NCBI RefSeq assembly: GCF_030272615.1
Contig: NC_081405.1
Location: 156,569,454-156,633,453 of the forward strand
From: Cryptomeria japonica
Lineage: Eukaryota; Streptophyta; Pinopsida; Cupressales; Cupressaceae
Length of the DNA: 64,000 bases
Direction of reading: 5' to 3'
Shown: piece after piece, positions 1 to 10,160 of the stretch
Layout: each line of letters begins with the position of its first letter
How positions within the stretch are numbered: the stretch's first letter is position 1
Notes under the pieces: generated by a model
Database searches by the model: none
Seen by the model: only the letters and a program-made list of their open reading frames with translations
What the model was told of the DNA's origin: nothing
Translations under genes and position numbers: made by a program

Positions 1-946
1 ATACTTCTATAGTAAGTATGTGATTACAAATGAGGTTCCTACACTTGCAGGAAGGCCAAAAGCCTAGAGCACACTACTCAACACAAAAGGAGTCTTACTG
101 ACTATATAAAAATCCAGACTATAATCTGAAAGAAATAATGAACTACAAAGATAGTATCTCCTATGTCTGAGTACAGTTTCGATTAAGCTCAATACCGAAG
201 GACTAAATCCTCTTACATAAACCCAAATCGATCACCAATGATTGACCAAATCCTTTGCCTGAATGATTATTACATTATTCCCTCCTTACATATTCATATC
301 ATTGCCACATATGATCTATAATGAGATCTTACATCATATATATACAAATCCTTGGCCATAAAAAACGTCATCGGCCACCAAACAATAAATCAATTACATA
401 ATTACAAAACATGTCGGCCTAAGATCAAACAAATAATATCCAACCTAGAAACACATCAAGAATTCCAATCCACACATTACATTAAGTCAGTCCATAACCT
501 AGATAGACTGAGGCCCAATATAGGTCCACACACGCTAAAGCAATGATCCCAATCAACCAAGTCTCAAACATGATCACCATCAACATCCTGAATCTCCACT
601 AGAAGCCACACCATCACCACTTATGCATATCATGAAAGATCTTCAACAAAGCTCTACCGGTGAAACCCTCACCAGAACAACAAACCAAGCTTTCCAGCAA
701 ACATGATAGCATTCGATCACCAAATCAAAACCAACTAAATGAACATTAATCTAAGTAGCATGAATAAGCCAATTCCATAACCCAAACATACTGGAGCATA
801 CTGGATCATCATGATCTAATACAACCAGAAACCAAACATCCTACCGAGACTAGAAGGATACTAGTAAAGCATCCAAAACAACCAGTGTTGACATCAATGA
901 CAAAACATCAATGCAACACATAATCAATTCCTCCAAATGGCCAACA
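1..946 (-). repeat. LTR, minus orientation, cut by window edge
   Basis: Read on the minus strand this begins TGTTGGCC at 946 and runs leftward out of the window. It shares blocks with the LTR fragment at 949-1279 (positions 1-60 align with about 1221-1280, with a handful of differences by eye) and with the LTR at 37639-38435, for example the stretch around 'gcctagagc' near 63 and 37935. The family is the one with initiator-Met primer sites seen elsewhere in the window. The short open frames inside are not convincing genes. Confidence 0.7.
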
Positions 947-948
947 AT

Positions 949-1279
949 TGTTAGAAAATTCAAATAACTGGAAGACAAATGAGAGGGGGGGGTGAATCAG
1001 TTGTCACCAGATTACCGGAGACTTAAGCAATTAAAAATTTCATACCAGAACCCAAAAGATCATACCAGTATGCATAAACCAATTACCAAAATAGAAGATA
1101 ACCAATTAAGCATAAAGAACAATTAGAGAATAAATACGATCCACATGACACCAATATTTGTACGTGGAAAACCTGGTAAAGGGAAAAATCACAATGGGAA
1201 GCCTACCCACACTTTGATAATACTTCAGTAGTAAGTATGTGATTACAAATGAGGGGCCTGTACTTGCAAGAAGGCCAAG
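949..1279 (-). repeat. LTR fragment (R/U5 side), minus orientation
   Basis: The minus-strand LTR 3' end (…TTCTAACA) lies at 949, followed at 984-1004 by the G-rich block 'gagggggggtgaatca' found near the 3' end of most LTRs in this window. The fragment is similar to the LTR at 1-946 and stops abruptly near 1279, where unrelated sequence begins. Only two bases (947-948) separate it from the neighbouring LTR. Confidence 0.65.
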
Positions 1280-2610
1280 TTTTGTTTGACCTTCATACAA
1301 AGGTTTTAGGGTTTCATGTAGGATATCTTTATAAAACATTGATCATGCATGCCATCTTCAATACTTGAATTTGACTTCACTATTGCTCTGATGCTTGATG
1401 AATGATTGATTACTTGCTCATTTGACTGTAATTGAGATCTTGAATTTTATTATATGATCACTTAGCTTAGGATTTAAAATGAGAGGGGTAGACCTCCTTT
1501 TATACTTGTCTACTTGAAAAACAAATTGAATTTTTGGAACAGGTTGACATGGGATCAAATTTTCTTCTGAAGTGAAATGACCATTGTGAGGCCCCATTTT
1601 AGGGCCTAATTAGGAGGACCAGGGCATGGGCTACCTTGGTCCTAATTTTGGACCACATGGTACCACGCCCTAATCCTATAAATAGGACTATAGAATGAGG
1701 AGGAAAATGGACAAGTGATTAAAATGTAAGATTGGAATCGGGTGTGAGCATAATCAATGCTACAATGAGGAATCAAAAGCTAGAATGCCAAAGTGAGGCT
1801 TAAGTGAGGAAAAAAATTTAAGAGTACTATTTTAAGATGCTACAAATATCTAACATTTGAAATGTACAATTTTACACATGTATATAATGTTTTGTACTAT
1901 TTGTACAGCTCAATGTTGTAACATCGTAAACTGCACTGCATGTAATTCTACATCACATAAGCACCTTTGCTTTAAGCTGATTGGAGTCATTCTTTGTCTC
2001 TTTGTCTATTTGTCCACATAAACTGCCTTGCCTGCTTAGAATCTAACCTTTTTTCAACCATGCTGATCATTTGACTTATGGATCCTAACATGTCATGGTG
2101 ACATCCACGCGTAGTGTTAGCATCTTGTGAATATGTCAGCCTACATGTGGTCATTTGAGCATTATGCATGCACCATGAAGAGTTTGTAACACCTCTATCC
2201 ACAACCACCGATGTCAAGATTCTTCCCTAGGCCCTCTATTTTGTCCATTTGAGCCTATTTTGAGTCTTCTTGATCATTTTGGGAATTTTAGAGCTCTTGG
2301 CATTTTGTTCTTCATCTTTCATAGGTTTTTTAACATTCAACATCCACCATTATCATAGCTTTGGAGATTTTTTGGTCCTCAAATTCTCTCCCTCAGGGGA
2401 TATCTTCTTGGTGTTGAAGGGGAGTTCTTTCTCTTTGACTGTTTACATTTCACAATTCCATGTCCATTATTTTCCATCAAGCATATATGTTATTCTATTT
2501 ATATAATTGTATTTTTATCATTTTTCCTTTCTTTGTGGCTATTATCTTGGCTATCTGTGGAGGTGGAAACACCAAAGAAGGGGTATAACTAAGGTAGACC
2601 TCCTAACACA
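1280..2610. other. No gene recognised; AT-rich sequence, perhaps U3 of the outer element
   Basis: No long open frame and no family I recognise. A TATA-like 'ctataaatagg' sits near 1676 after a short GC-rich stretch ('tgtgaggccccattttaggg' near 1589), which could be an LTR or promoter start. I could not align this part with the sequence upstream of the 3' LTR at 23400, so the start of the outer element is unresolved. Confidence 0.4.
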
Positions 2611-3058
2611 ACCCCAATTTTTTTCTTCTTGTTTGTGTGTAGGTTTGTTATTGAGAGAGGAAGATTTCTTTATTAGAGGCTTCAATTGTGGACTAGTTGT
2701 GAGCCTCTTTTATCTCCCTTTGCCTCCTCTTAACTATTTTCATTTTGTGCTAATTCATTTTATTCAACATAGTACTTTTAGTTTAGTAGTTTTATTATAC
2801 TCACATTCATTGTATGGCTTCTATCCTCTGTTTGTATAGTCCATGTTAGCATGTCACAAGTTGGTGTCCAAGTTCTATACATTTGTCATGATAAAAAGGG
2901 CTTAGAAGAGGTCGTTCAGAGGTCTCTATAGTCTACTTGTTGATTTTTACAGTTTGTATCCTCTGGCTCACCAGAGTGCCAGTAAAGTGAGATAGAGCAA
3001 AGATCGGTTTGCTCCTTGAACTTCATCACTTCGAGGGTAGAAAATATCATCCTCTACA
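2611..3058 (+). repeat. 5' LTR (3' portion) of outer gypsy element E3
   Basis: The sequence from about 2620 to 3058 aligns with 23405-23534 plus 27702-28005, the same LTR split by a DNA transposon. Shared landmarks are 'cttgtttgtgtgt', 'ggcttcaat', 'cattcattgta' and 'ggctcacca'. It ends CTCTACA directly before a primer-binding-like site. Divergence from the 3' copy is high, so E3 is old. The LTR start is not resolved. Confidence 0.7.
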
Positions 3059-3061
3059 TTT

Positions 3062-3081
3062 TGGTAAACCCGATGTGAACC
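3062..3081 (+). other. Primer-binding site of E3
   Basis: TGGTAAACCCGATGTGAACC begins three bases after the LTR end. It is nearly the same as the site at 4800 in E1, so the two elements share a primer tRNA. I cannot name that tRNA with certainty from the sequence alone. Confidence 0.6.
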
Positions 3082-3182
3082 AGTTGCATTTTTATTTTTC
3101 ATTGTGTGTGTGTGTGTGGTTATAAGTTTAAAAAAAAATATAAACAAATTTCAATACAATTTATTTATCACTAAGTATTGTA

Positions 3183-3615
3183 GGATCCTCATAGTACCCT
3201 CATAGAGTGGTCAAAGTGTTGTGGAGCATTTCTATGAACTTTACGACCTAGACTGCCATAGGGTTTGTTGTAAGAAGGACTATTAGGAAGATAATTCCTC
3301 CAAATAATTATAGTCTCCCTCAACCAAGCTTGATGTTTAAAGAACCACTTCCCAATCCAAATGGCTTCATGGTTTCCCATCCTGTTAAGACCATTATGAC
3401 AAGGTCCCATTCTCTATCTAGTTCACAATATAATTCTCAAAATAATACCTTGATGAACTCTCCCTTGTCTTCTCCTACTATTGATCATGACTCCACCATC
3501 ACCATTGAGTTTGATCGGATTCATATGTTAGAGGAGAACTTGAGAGATTTTGAAGGGTTCTTAAACTAGGAAAATGTTCTCCCTCAGGCTGGGAATGTTA
3601 TAAACACTTTAAGAG
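3183..3615 (+). pseudogene. E3 gag, N-terminal remnant
   Basis: Open stretch at 3330-3569 (79 codons) downstream of the E3 primer site. Its end (…LEENLRDFEGFLN) is acidic and resembles in character the N-terminal part of the E1 gag, but similarity is weak. The frame is broken and then interrupted at 3615 by E1, whose AAGAG target duplication is 3611-3615. The gag continues after 11434 and again after 19183. Assignment rests mostly on position between the primer site and the recognisable gag domain. Confidence 0.5.
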
Positions 3616-4796
3616 TGTAGCATCCTAAAATTATGACACTTGCAATTTTGACTGCATTTCGGTCTTCATGATGGTGACGCAACACGCAACCTGAATGGAG
3701 ACCTCAAAACATGATTATGACACTAAAAACTGCATTTTTCAAGCACCCTGGTCCCCCAGGACCATGGCACCCAGCGCCCTGGTCCCTGGACCTATTTTGG
3801 GCCCGGTCTCCTATGGGGTCTCGGGTCTTTTTGTTTGCAAATTGGAAATTAACTTTCCTGGTCGGCCTAAGGTCAGGAAAATCAGTCTATTAACCCTAAT
3901 TGACAAGTATATAAACTACATTTTTCCTCTCCCATTTGGGTAAGAAGAAGGACATATGTGTACAAGCGTGGAAACTATACTCAAGCATTCAAGCATTCAA
4001 GCATTCATTCCAAGTCTCCATTCAAGGCTAAGTGTTGCATTCCAGACAAGGATTCAACCATTGAAGAGGAGATCACTTACAACACATTACATGCTACAAC
4101 ATACAACATACAACAAACAACAACATCTATACCTTCACACATAAGGATACAAACATCCTTACAACAAGGTATTAGTACTTGTTTTACATTACATACATTT
4201 ACATTTACAGCAATTTCTCATTTCTTGGTTAATTCCAAAACCGGGGTTTGACCTAAAGGCAAACCCCTAATCCCTAACCCCCCAATCGTCTTCGCTTTTC
4301 TATGTGTAGGCTGCAGGCATGCAGCTGAAATTGAAGATCTGGAATCCTTGTGCAGAGACGAACAGATCCGCCTTCGTTTCGCAGATTTTTCGGAGGACCG
4401 TGGCGCCGGGCGCCATCGTCCTGACAACTTTTGCTCAAATTTGTAGGACAGCGCCGTATCGACATTTTACTGCTAATTCCAGGTCCGTAGCTTCATCCTA
4501 TATCCCTATCTTAGTTTATAAGCGAATCTTTGTCACTTTCTATGCATTCCTAGCTTAATTCTTCTATCAACATTCTTTACAAAAGAGGGTAGCCTTGCTG
4601 TCTTAACCCTTGAAACGCATTTAGTATCCAATCTTGCATTGTGTGGGATTGGATCTTGTGGGTTTCAACCCCTCTTTTGAATGTAAAGTCTCTCCCTTAA
4701 GTGAAAATCATCAACCCTAGCGCCCTCCCTTCTCTCTCCTTGGAGTTGGAAGAGGGGAGAGCAACTAGGGTTCGATTGCGATTTTTCCGCTTTACA
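3616..4796 (+). repeat. E1 5' LTR
   Basis: Starts TGTAGCATCC and ends CTTTACA. A TATATAAAC box lies at 3908. The GC-rich segment 3745-3815 carries short repeats of the type 'ccctggtcc / ggaccatgg', of which this LTR has fewer copies than the 3' LTR. A second GC-rich copy is at 4390-4430. Confidence 0.92.
3908..3916 (+). promoter_or_regulatory. TATA box of E1 LTR
   Basis: TATATAAAC in the 5' LTR, repeated at 10545-10553 in the 3' LTR. It is well placed to start the genomic transcript within the LTR, giving a U3 of about 0.3 kb. Start site not determined. Confidence 0.55.
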
Positions 4797-4799
4797 TTT

Positions 4800-4818
4800 T
4801 GGTGAACCTGATGTGAAC
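4800..4818 (+). other. Primer-binding site of E1
   Basis: TGGTGAACCTGATGTGAAC starts three bases after the LTR end and differs from the E3 site by only a few bases. It is not the initiator-Met site (TGGTATCAGAGC) used by the other elements in the window. Confidence 0.7.
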
Positions 4819-5976
4819 ATCCTTTCTGATTATTCATAGTTAGATCTGAAAATTGGATTCCTTGATTACATTTCCATGTTTGATCTTTTGCAAAATTTTA
4901 GAGGTTAATTGCATAAAAACCCTAAATTTTCTTTTTAAGTAATTAAACTTGTGAAATGTTTAATTATTAATGCTTGTTTTAGATCTGCTCTTCTATTACA
5001 AATTATCAATTCATATTTGTGCTTTAATTTTAAAAATTAAGTGGTTAAGTGTCAAAACCCTAATTTTTGAAACCCTCTTGATTCAACCTTTGTCCGACAA
5101 TTTCACTGATCAAAACATCTCCAAATCAGCTGTAACTTTGGATTCCGCAATAAAATCACAATATCTTTCATCCCTGAAAATTTGGAAAAAAGTTGCGAGG
5201 ACCATGTGCACTCCGAGCGCCATCGTCCCCGACATTTTTTCCGAAATTTCGGGAGCAAGATCTTACTGTATTTTCCTGCTAAAATCCAGAATTTTGGCTG
5301 ATTTTATCAATCCTAACACCTTCAAAATTACAGTCAAAGTTGGTCTTGTGATTTCTTGGTTTAGGGCTTCTAATCATTCAAAAATCATCAAAATTGAAAT
5401 TTTGTGTCAAAATTGTGTTCTTATTGTCCTAAATCTGAAAATTGTGTTAACATTCATTCGAAATTTCAGTGCTTTATTCAAATTCTTGCAATTTGTGACT
5501 TTTGAAATTAAGTGCTTAATTACAACAACTTTGATTTCCGCTTTCAAAATTGAATTTTGCGTGAAATTGAGTCAACTTTTGAATTTCAAAACTTGCATTG
5601 CTTTTGACACTCCCTCTAAAATCATAAAATTCAAAATTTCAGTTTCCCTCTCTTTTTCAAAATTCAAATTTTGCATTTTTCGACAATCTGGGTAGGGTTC
5701 AATTTTGAGATTGCAACTTTAATTTGGCCTATCTACAGATCGTAAAATCACTCAATTTTTTCAGGTTAGCTGCAAAATCATCATACCTTTCATCCCTGCA
5801 AATTTCGAAAAAAGTTGCAAGGACCGTGTGCACTCCGAGCGCCACGGTCCCGGACATTTTTTCTGAAATTTTGGGAGATTGTCCTGATTGTATTTAACAA
5901 CTTAAATCTAGAAGATTGGCTGGTTTTACTGAAATTTGCTACCTCTAAAATTCAAAATCTTCTCTCTCTCTAGTGC
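4819..5976 (+). other. E1 untranslated leader with an internal repeat
   Basis: About 1.16 kb between primer site and gag start. A roughly 90-bp segment at 5160-5260 is repeated at 5785-5875 (shared 'gtgcactccgagcgcca' and 'gacattttttc'), and its GC-rich core resembles the LTR segment at 4390-4430. An open stretch of 241 codons at 4970-5695 is AT-rich with no recognisable domain, and I do not call it a gene. Confidence 0.6.
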
Positions 5977-8928
5977 ATGAGTTTTACAACAACAAGCCCT
6001 ACTTACACTATTCCCGTTAGACAAAGCCGTAGAATTAAGTCTTTCCGAGGTTTAATTACTGAGGAGATGGAACCTAATTTGAATAGCCTTTTTAACGAGG
6101 ACATGGGTAATTCCTCTAATCCTCCTAATGATGAAGAAGCTCTCCATGAGGTTTCTGTAGAACAACTTTCAAAATTGGATAATCAATTTGATGATTTTCA
6201 CCAATGGATGTCTCATGAGTATCCCGATAGTCAAGCTCTTCCTTTAATTGAGGGTCTAAAACATATGCTTCAAAGTGATAAGAATGGAATTGATATTTTG
6301 TGTGGTATTGCACACATTGTGGATTCGAATGTGATGCCTATGAAGAGTTGTGCTGAAACTTTAGGTTATACACAACCTCCTACACAAGTCAATCACTCTA
6401 TTCCTTTTACAACTTCTATTGCTAGCATACCTACCTTTACATCAAACATAATGACTACTTCTATACAAGACATTCCCCCTGTGATCACAAGTCATGGGGG
6501 CAATCCTCCCTCTTCAATTAACCCTCTTCCTTCATTCAATCCAACTTCTTCATTCATTCCTTCAATGAGTGTTCCTATTACATCTCCACAAATGAACATA
6601 ACACAAGGGGGCAATTCATTTAACCATTCCATTCCTCCTTGTAGTGTTCCTCTTGTCCAATCATCTCCTATGACTAATTATCATAGGGTCCCGCCACCTT
6701 ACTCTTTACCTTCTTTCAATAACATAACACCTCCATCTCAATCTAACACATCTAATATGAATTCTTCGACTAAAGCGACTATTAACAATCTTGCACAAAC
6801 TGTCTCTTCTTTACAGCAACAAATTGCCTCTATGAATCAATCTAAGTTTAGTGTGCCCACATTTGATGTTGCGAGCCAACTTTCTCTTGACATTGTTCGA
6901 GCTATCCGTCCTAAACATGTTGAAATCCCGCATTTGGAACTTTATAATGGTAAAGGTGATCCTCTAACACATGTTAAGACTTTTCAAACAATATGTACTG
7001 ATTTTGCTTATGACCAAAGGTTGCTTGCAAAACTGTTTACTAGAACATTAAGAGACAAAGCCCTACAATGGTATTGCTCATTGCCTTCCTATTCTATTAC
7101 TTCTTTCGAACAACTTGCAAATGCTTTCATTCAACAATTTCAAAACAATATAAGTCCTAAAGTTACTTTGATTGATTTAATGCATTGTAAACAAGGTGTT
7201 AAAGAAAAATTGACTGATTTCATTGGTAGGTATAAGCATTTGTATGCTCAAATTTCTTTTCCAGTGCCTGACAATGATATTCAAAGAATCTTCATTTCTA
7301 ATTTACAAAAAGACATTAGAGAAAAACTCCTATTTTCTGAGTTTACTTCTTTCCAACAGTTGTCCGCAACTCTTCACAATTATCAACTAACTATGAGTCA
7401 AATGGAACAATCACATCCTATGGCTCCGAGTGATAAGGGTGATAGTAGTCAACAACCATTTGGGAAGTTTAAACTGAATAGAGAGTCCATTAAATTCAAT
7501 GAAAACATCATCAACAACAATGTGAATGCAGCATCAGGTGTGTCCCCTATTTCTAAGTTTTTCAAGAGAGAAAGAAAGTTTACTCCTTTGAATGAATCAT
7601 TGCATAGTATTATGAATAAGTTATTGGAACAAAATGTGCTTACTCTTCCTCCTATAAGGCAAATTGATCCTGCAAAGATTAATTCACCTTATTTTGATAA
7701 CAAATCTTTTTGTCAATTTCATCGTCAACCTGGGCATGATACTGAAAAATGTTTTGCTTTAAAGGGGAAAATTCAAGATTTGATTGATAATAATACCATT
7801 TCTATTTCTGGAGTGAATGATAAAGGCAACACATCTATAGCTCCTCCTAACCAAAATCTTCAGATTTTTACTGATCCATTGCCTTCTCATACCTCTAATG
7901 CGATTGATACTACTGATTCCTCTGTCTCACCTGATCATCTTGTGTCTATGACTCCTAATGTGATTAACTTTGTGGAGCAGCAGAAAATCCCTAAAGAACC
8001 TTCCATCACATTTGATTCCAGTGAAACTATCAGGGCACCTGATGGTCCTTTATATATAGTTGCAAAAGTAAAAAATACACCTTGCCGTGGAGTGCTTATT
8101 GATCCTTCTTGTATGGTTAATGTCATTACTGAAGAGTTTCTTTTTACTTTGCAATTGAATCAAGTAATCTATGATGAAACAAATGTGGTTGTGAAACTAT
8201 TTGATGCATTTTATTCTCCTACAATTGGTTCTATTACATTACCTATTGAGGTCCATAACAAATCCCTTGATGTGGACTTTGCTATTATTCCATCATCCGA
8301 ACAATTTCATGTGAAGCTAGGCTATCCTTGGCTATCTTCCATGAAAGCTATTGCTTCTCCTATTCACAAGTGCTTGAAATTTCCCCATAATGGTGAAGTT
8401 GTTACTGTCAATCATAGTCTCTTTAAACCAGCTGAAAGAACTTCTAGTGTTCCTATTGATTACTTTTGGCCTAAACAATTCCAATCTCTTCCACCACGAA
8501 GTGATCATCTTTTCAAATCTTATCAAAAGTGGAAAAAAGACATGATCCTATCTCTAAGTGAACCTAGAACACCCAAACTTGACATTCCTATCATTCTTGA
8601 GAAGGAAGTTCTTCCTTTGAAAGATAAAACTAATGTCTTTCCTCAAGAAGATTCCCAACCCATCCCTATGGATATGACTATGCCTATGTCGAATAAACCT
8701 TCTAAAAGTAGACCTATCCCTCCTCATCATGATGGACTTGGTCTCCTTCCTAAACCAAATATTCTTCCCTTATATGGAGCAGTTCCTCCTGCTTCCTCTT
8801 ATGGAGAGAAGAGACCTTCCTCCTCTCCTATTATTCAACCTAAGAGACCACAACCTAAACACCCAAGTGATAAGGATGAGAACATTCCTCCTCCTCAATC
8901 TTCGCAACTTCCTACTAAGACTAGATGA
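5977..8928 (+). CDS. E1 gag with protease-like domain (983 aa)
   Basis: Structural polyprotein of a gypsy-type retrotransposon. From the N terminus: an acidic segment (1-115), a Pro/Ser/Thr-rich linker (120-265), a retrotransposon gag (capsid-type) domain at about 315-470 with the pattern L-Y-N-G-K-G-D-P…A-L-Q-W-Y…F-E-Q-L…F-Q-N-N, a degenerate zinc finger C579-x2-H582-x4-H587-x4-C592, a retropepsin-like fold near 690-800 and a Pro-rich tail. The expected protease D-S/T-G is replaced by D709-P-S-C712, and the same D-P-x-C occurs in E3 at 20553, so the change predates both copies. The start ATG is the first after the leader. No polymerase follows. The open frame is unusually well preserved for this window. 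The stop is the first of three TGA codons, after which the same frame continues to 9420. Confidence 0.85.
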   Translation: MSFTTTSPTYTIPVRQSRRIKSFRGLITEEMEPNLNSLFNEDMGNSSNPPNDEEALHEVSVEQLSKLDNQFDDFHQWMSHEYPDSQALPLIEGLKHMLQSDKNGIDILCGIAHIVDSNVMPMKSCAETLGYTQPPTQVNHSIPFTTSIASIPTFTSNIMTTSIQDIPPVITSHGGNPPSSINPLPSFNPTSSFIPSMSVPITSPQMNITQGGNSFNHSIPPCSVPLVQSSPMTNYHRVPPPYSLPSFNNITPPSQSNTSNMNSSTKATINNLAQTVSSLQQQIASMNQSKFSVPTFDVASQLSLDIVRAIRPKHVEIPHLELYNGKGDPLTHVKTFQTICTDFAYDQRLLAKLFTRTLRDKALQWYCSLPSYSITSFEQLANAFIQQFQNNISPKVTLIDLMHCKQGVKEKLTDFIGRYKHLYAQISFPVPDNDIQRIFISNLQKDIREKLLFSEFTSFQQLSATLHNYQLTMSQMEQSHPMAPSDKGDSSQQPFGKFKLNRESIKFNENIINNNVNAASGVSPISKFFKRERKFTPLNESLHSIMNKLLEQNVLTLPPIRQIDPAKINSPYFDNKSFCQFHRQPGHDTEKCFALKGKIQDLIDNNTISISGVNDKGNTSIAPPNQNLQIFTDPLPSHTSNAIDTTDSSVSPDHLVSMTPNVINFVEQQKIPKEPSITFDSSETIRAPDGPLYIVAKVKNTPCRGVLIDPSCMVNVITEEFLFTLQLNQVIYDETNVVVKLFDAFYSPTIGSITLPIEVHNKSLDVDFAIIPSSEQFHVKLGYPWLSSMKAIASPIHKCLKFPHNGEVVTVNHSLFKPAERTSSVPIDYFWPKQFQSLPPRSDHLFKSYQKWKKDMILSLSEPRTPKLDIPIILEKEVLPLKDKTNVFPQEDSQPIPMDMTMPMSNKPSKSRPIPPHHDGLGLLPKPNILPLYGAVPPASSYGEKRPSSSPIIQPKRPQPKHPSDKDENIPPPQSSQLPTKTR

Positions 8929-9420
8929 AATCGTTCTGCATGTGAACACTGATGAAAGCATCGTCTTAGAGCTCAGGCAGCTGCTTCTCAAACTTTGCAA
9001 TCCCCAAAAACACCTTCAACAAGCATTATTCCATTTTCTCCTCAGCCGACGATTGAGCCGAAATCTCCTAAACATAAGATGCATGATGGTCTTGATCCTG
9101 TGCGAGTTAAAGATCCTATTTTTATAAATCTTGATGATGATATAGATGAAAATGTTATTCATGATGCAAATGTTACTCTTGTTCATTCTAATAGTGAATA
9201 TGAACTTGTTGATATTGATAACCATTTATCTAATGAATTTTCTAAAGCACTTATCCTAGCTCCTAGACAAGAACACCGTGGCTTGGGATATGAACGTAGC
9301 CCTTGTTTGGATCTTGTGATAGCTCCATCTGCTGTGTTGGATGTTCCTCCTCTAGCGTGTTCCCTGCCTTCTCGAAACATTGATCAGCAAGATCGGGGGG
9401 TAGATGACGTGCTAGACTAG
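8929..9420 (+). pseudogene. C-terminal tail of the E1 polyprotein behind TGA stops
   Basis: Same frame as the 5977-8928 gene. TGA codons at 8926, 8956 and 8959 lie in an Arg-rich context (…T-K-T-R, K-H-R-L-R), each explained by CGA to TGA. The following 140 codons are open, acidic (…I-N-L-D-D-D-I-D-E-N…) and end at TAG 9418. This is either decay of an originally longer polyprotein or, less likely, programmed readthrough. Confidence 0.6.
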
Positions 9421-10160
9421 TTACATTAGCATAGCAGATTCTCTCCCCCTCTCTTTTGTTACTTCTTCTATGTGTTATTCTCATTCTTCTATTTGTTGTC
9501 CTTAGTGTTGTCTACTTGAGGATGATGCAAAGCATTGAGATCTCTTGATCTCTCTCATGTTGACTCAAAAGACACATGTGTTCCCTTCTTCTAGTTGACC
9601 TTCCTTGATTGGGGAATGAAGAACAACTATGCATACATACATATGATATACATGAATTATCATACAGCATATTGACCCCGAGGAAAGCGAAGTCACCTTG
9701 TGCTTTGTGTTTTGTGTCTATTATCCTTGGGCTTATCTCACACTTGGGGGCTAAATCCTTGTGATAACGTGCTCCTTTCCCTTCTCATTTCTTATATGTA
9801 TCACTACCTTAAAGCAATCACCCCCGGTGAGGCGTGTGCGATCGCTTTAACGTAGGGGGGCATACATCCCGTTCATATCTTTTCAAGATACTTGAAAATT
9901 TCTTGGCAAATTTAGCCTTGCCTTGAAAATTTTTGATATCTTTCTTGCATGACTCATAGTGAGGGAACCTTACTACTGACAGTCATGGTTCTCCCTCGTG
10001 ATCTTCCCTTTTACTTTGTCAATCGACGTCGTAAGATCCTTAGTCCACTGGGGGCTTGGTGTATCTTACCTCCTTGACGTGGTGAAAGTCTTTCAATGTT
10101 GTTTCCTTGTACTTTACCGGAAGTATGAGCATACATACTCCCGCTAAAGTGGGGGCTAAA
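9421..10160 (+). other. E1 3' noncoding region and polypurine tract
   Basis: No open frame. A conserved stretch 'gatgatgcaaagcattg' near 9518 also occurs in E3 at 22591, so it is likely a family feature (3' UTR or packaging-related; function unknown). The purine tract 'aaagtgggggctaaa' (10146-10160) lies directly before the 3' LTR and would prime plus-strand synthesis. Confidence 0.6.

Noticed and set aside
1987-2217. 76-codon minus-strand open frame
   Set aside because: Isolated, no domain, no homologue within the window.
2270-2839. Hydrophobic open frames (78 and 110 codons) as a membrane protein
   Set aside because: T-rich LTR-type DNA; the second frame lies within sequence that aligns to the noncoding LTR at 23405-23534 and 27702-28005.
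3956-4558. Open frames repeated at 10593-11195 as small paired genes
   Set aside because: They are the two copies of the E1 LTR; the duplication is explained by the LTRs.
4970-5695. 241-codon open frame in the E1 leader
   Set aside because: AT-rich, overlaps the repeated leader segment, shows no domain and no relation to other elements here.
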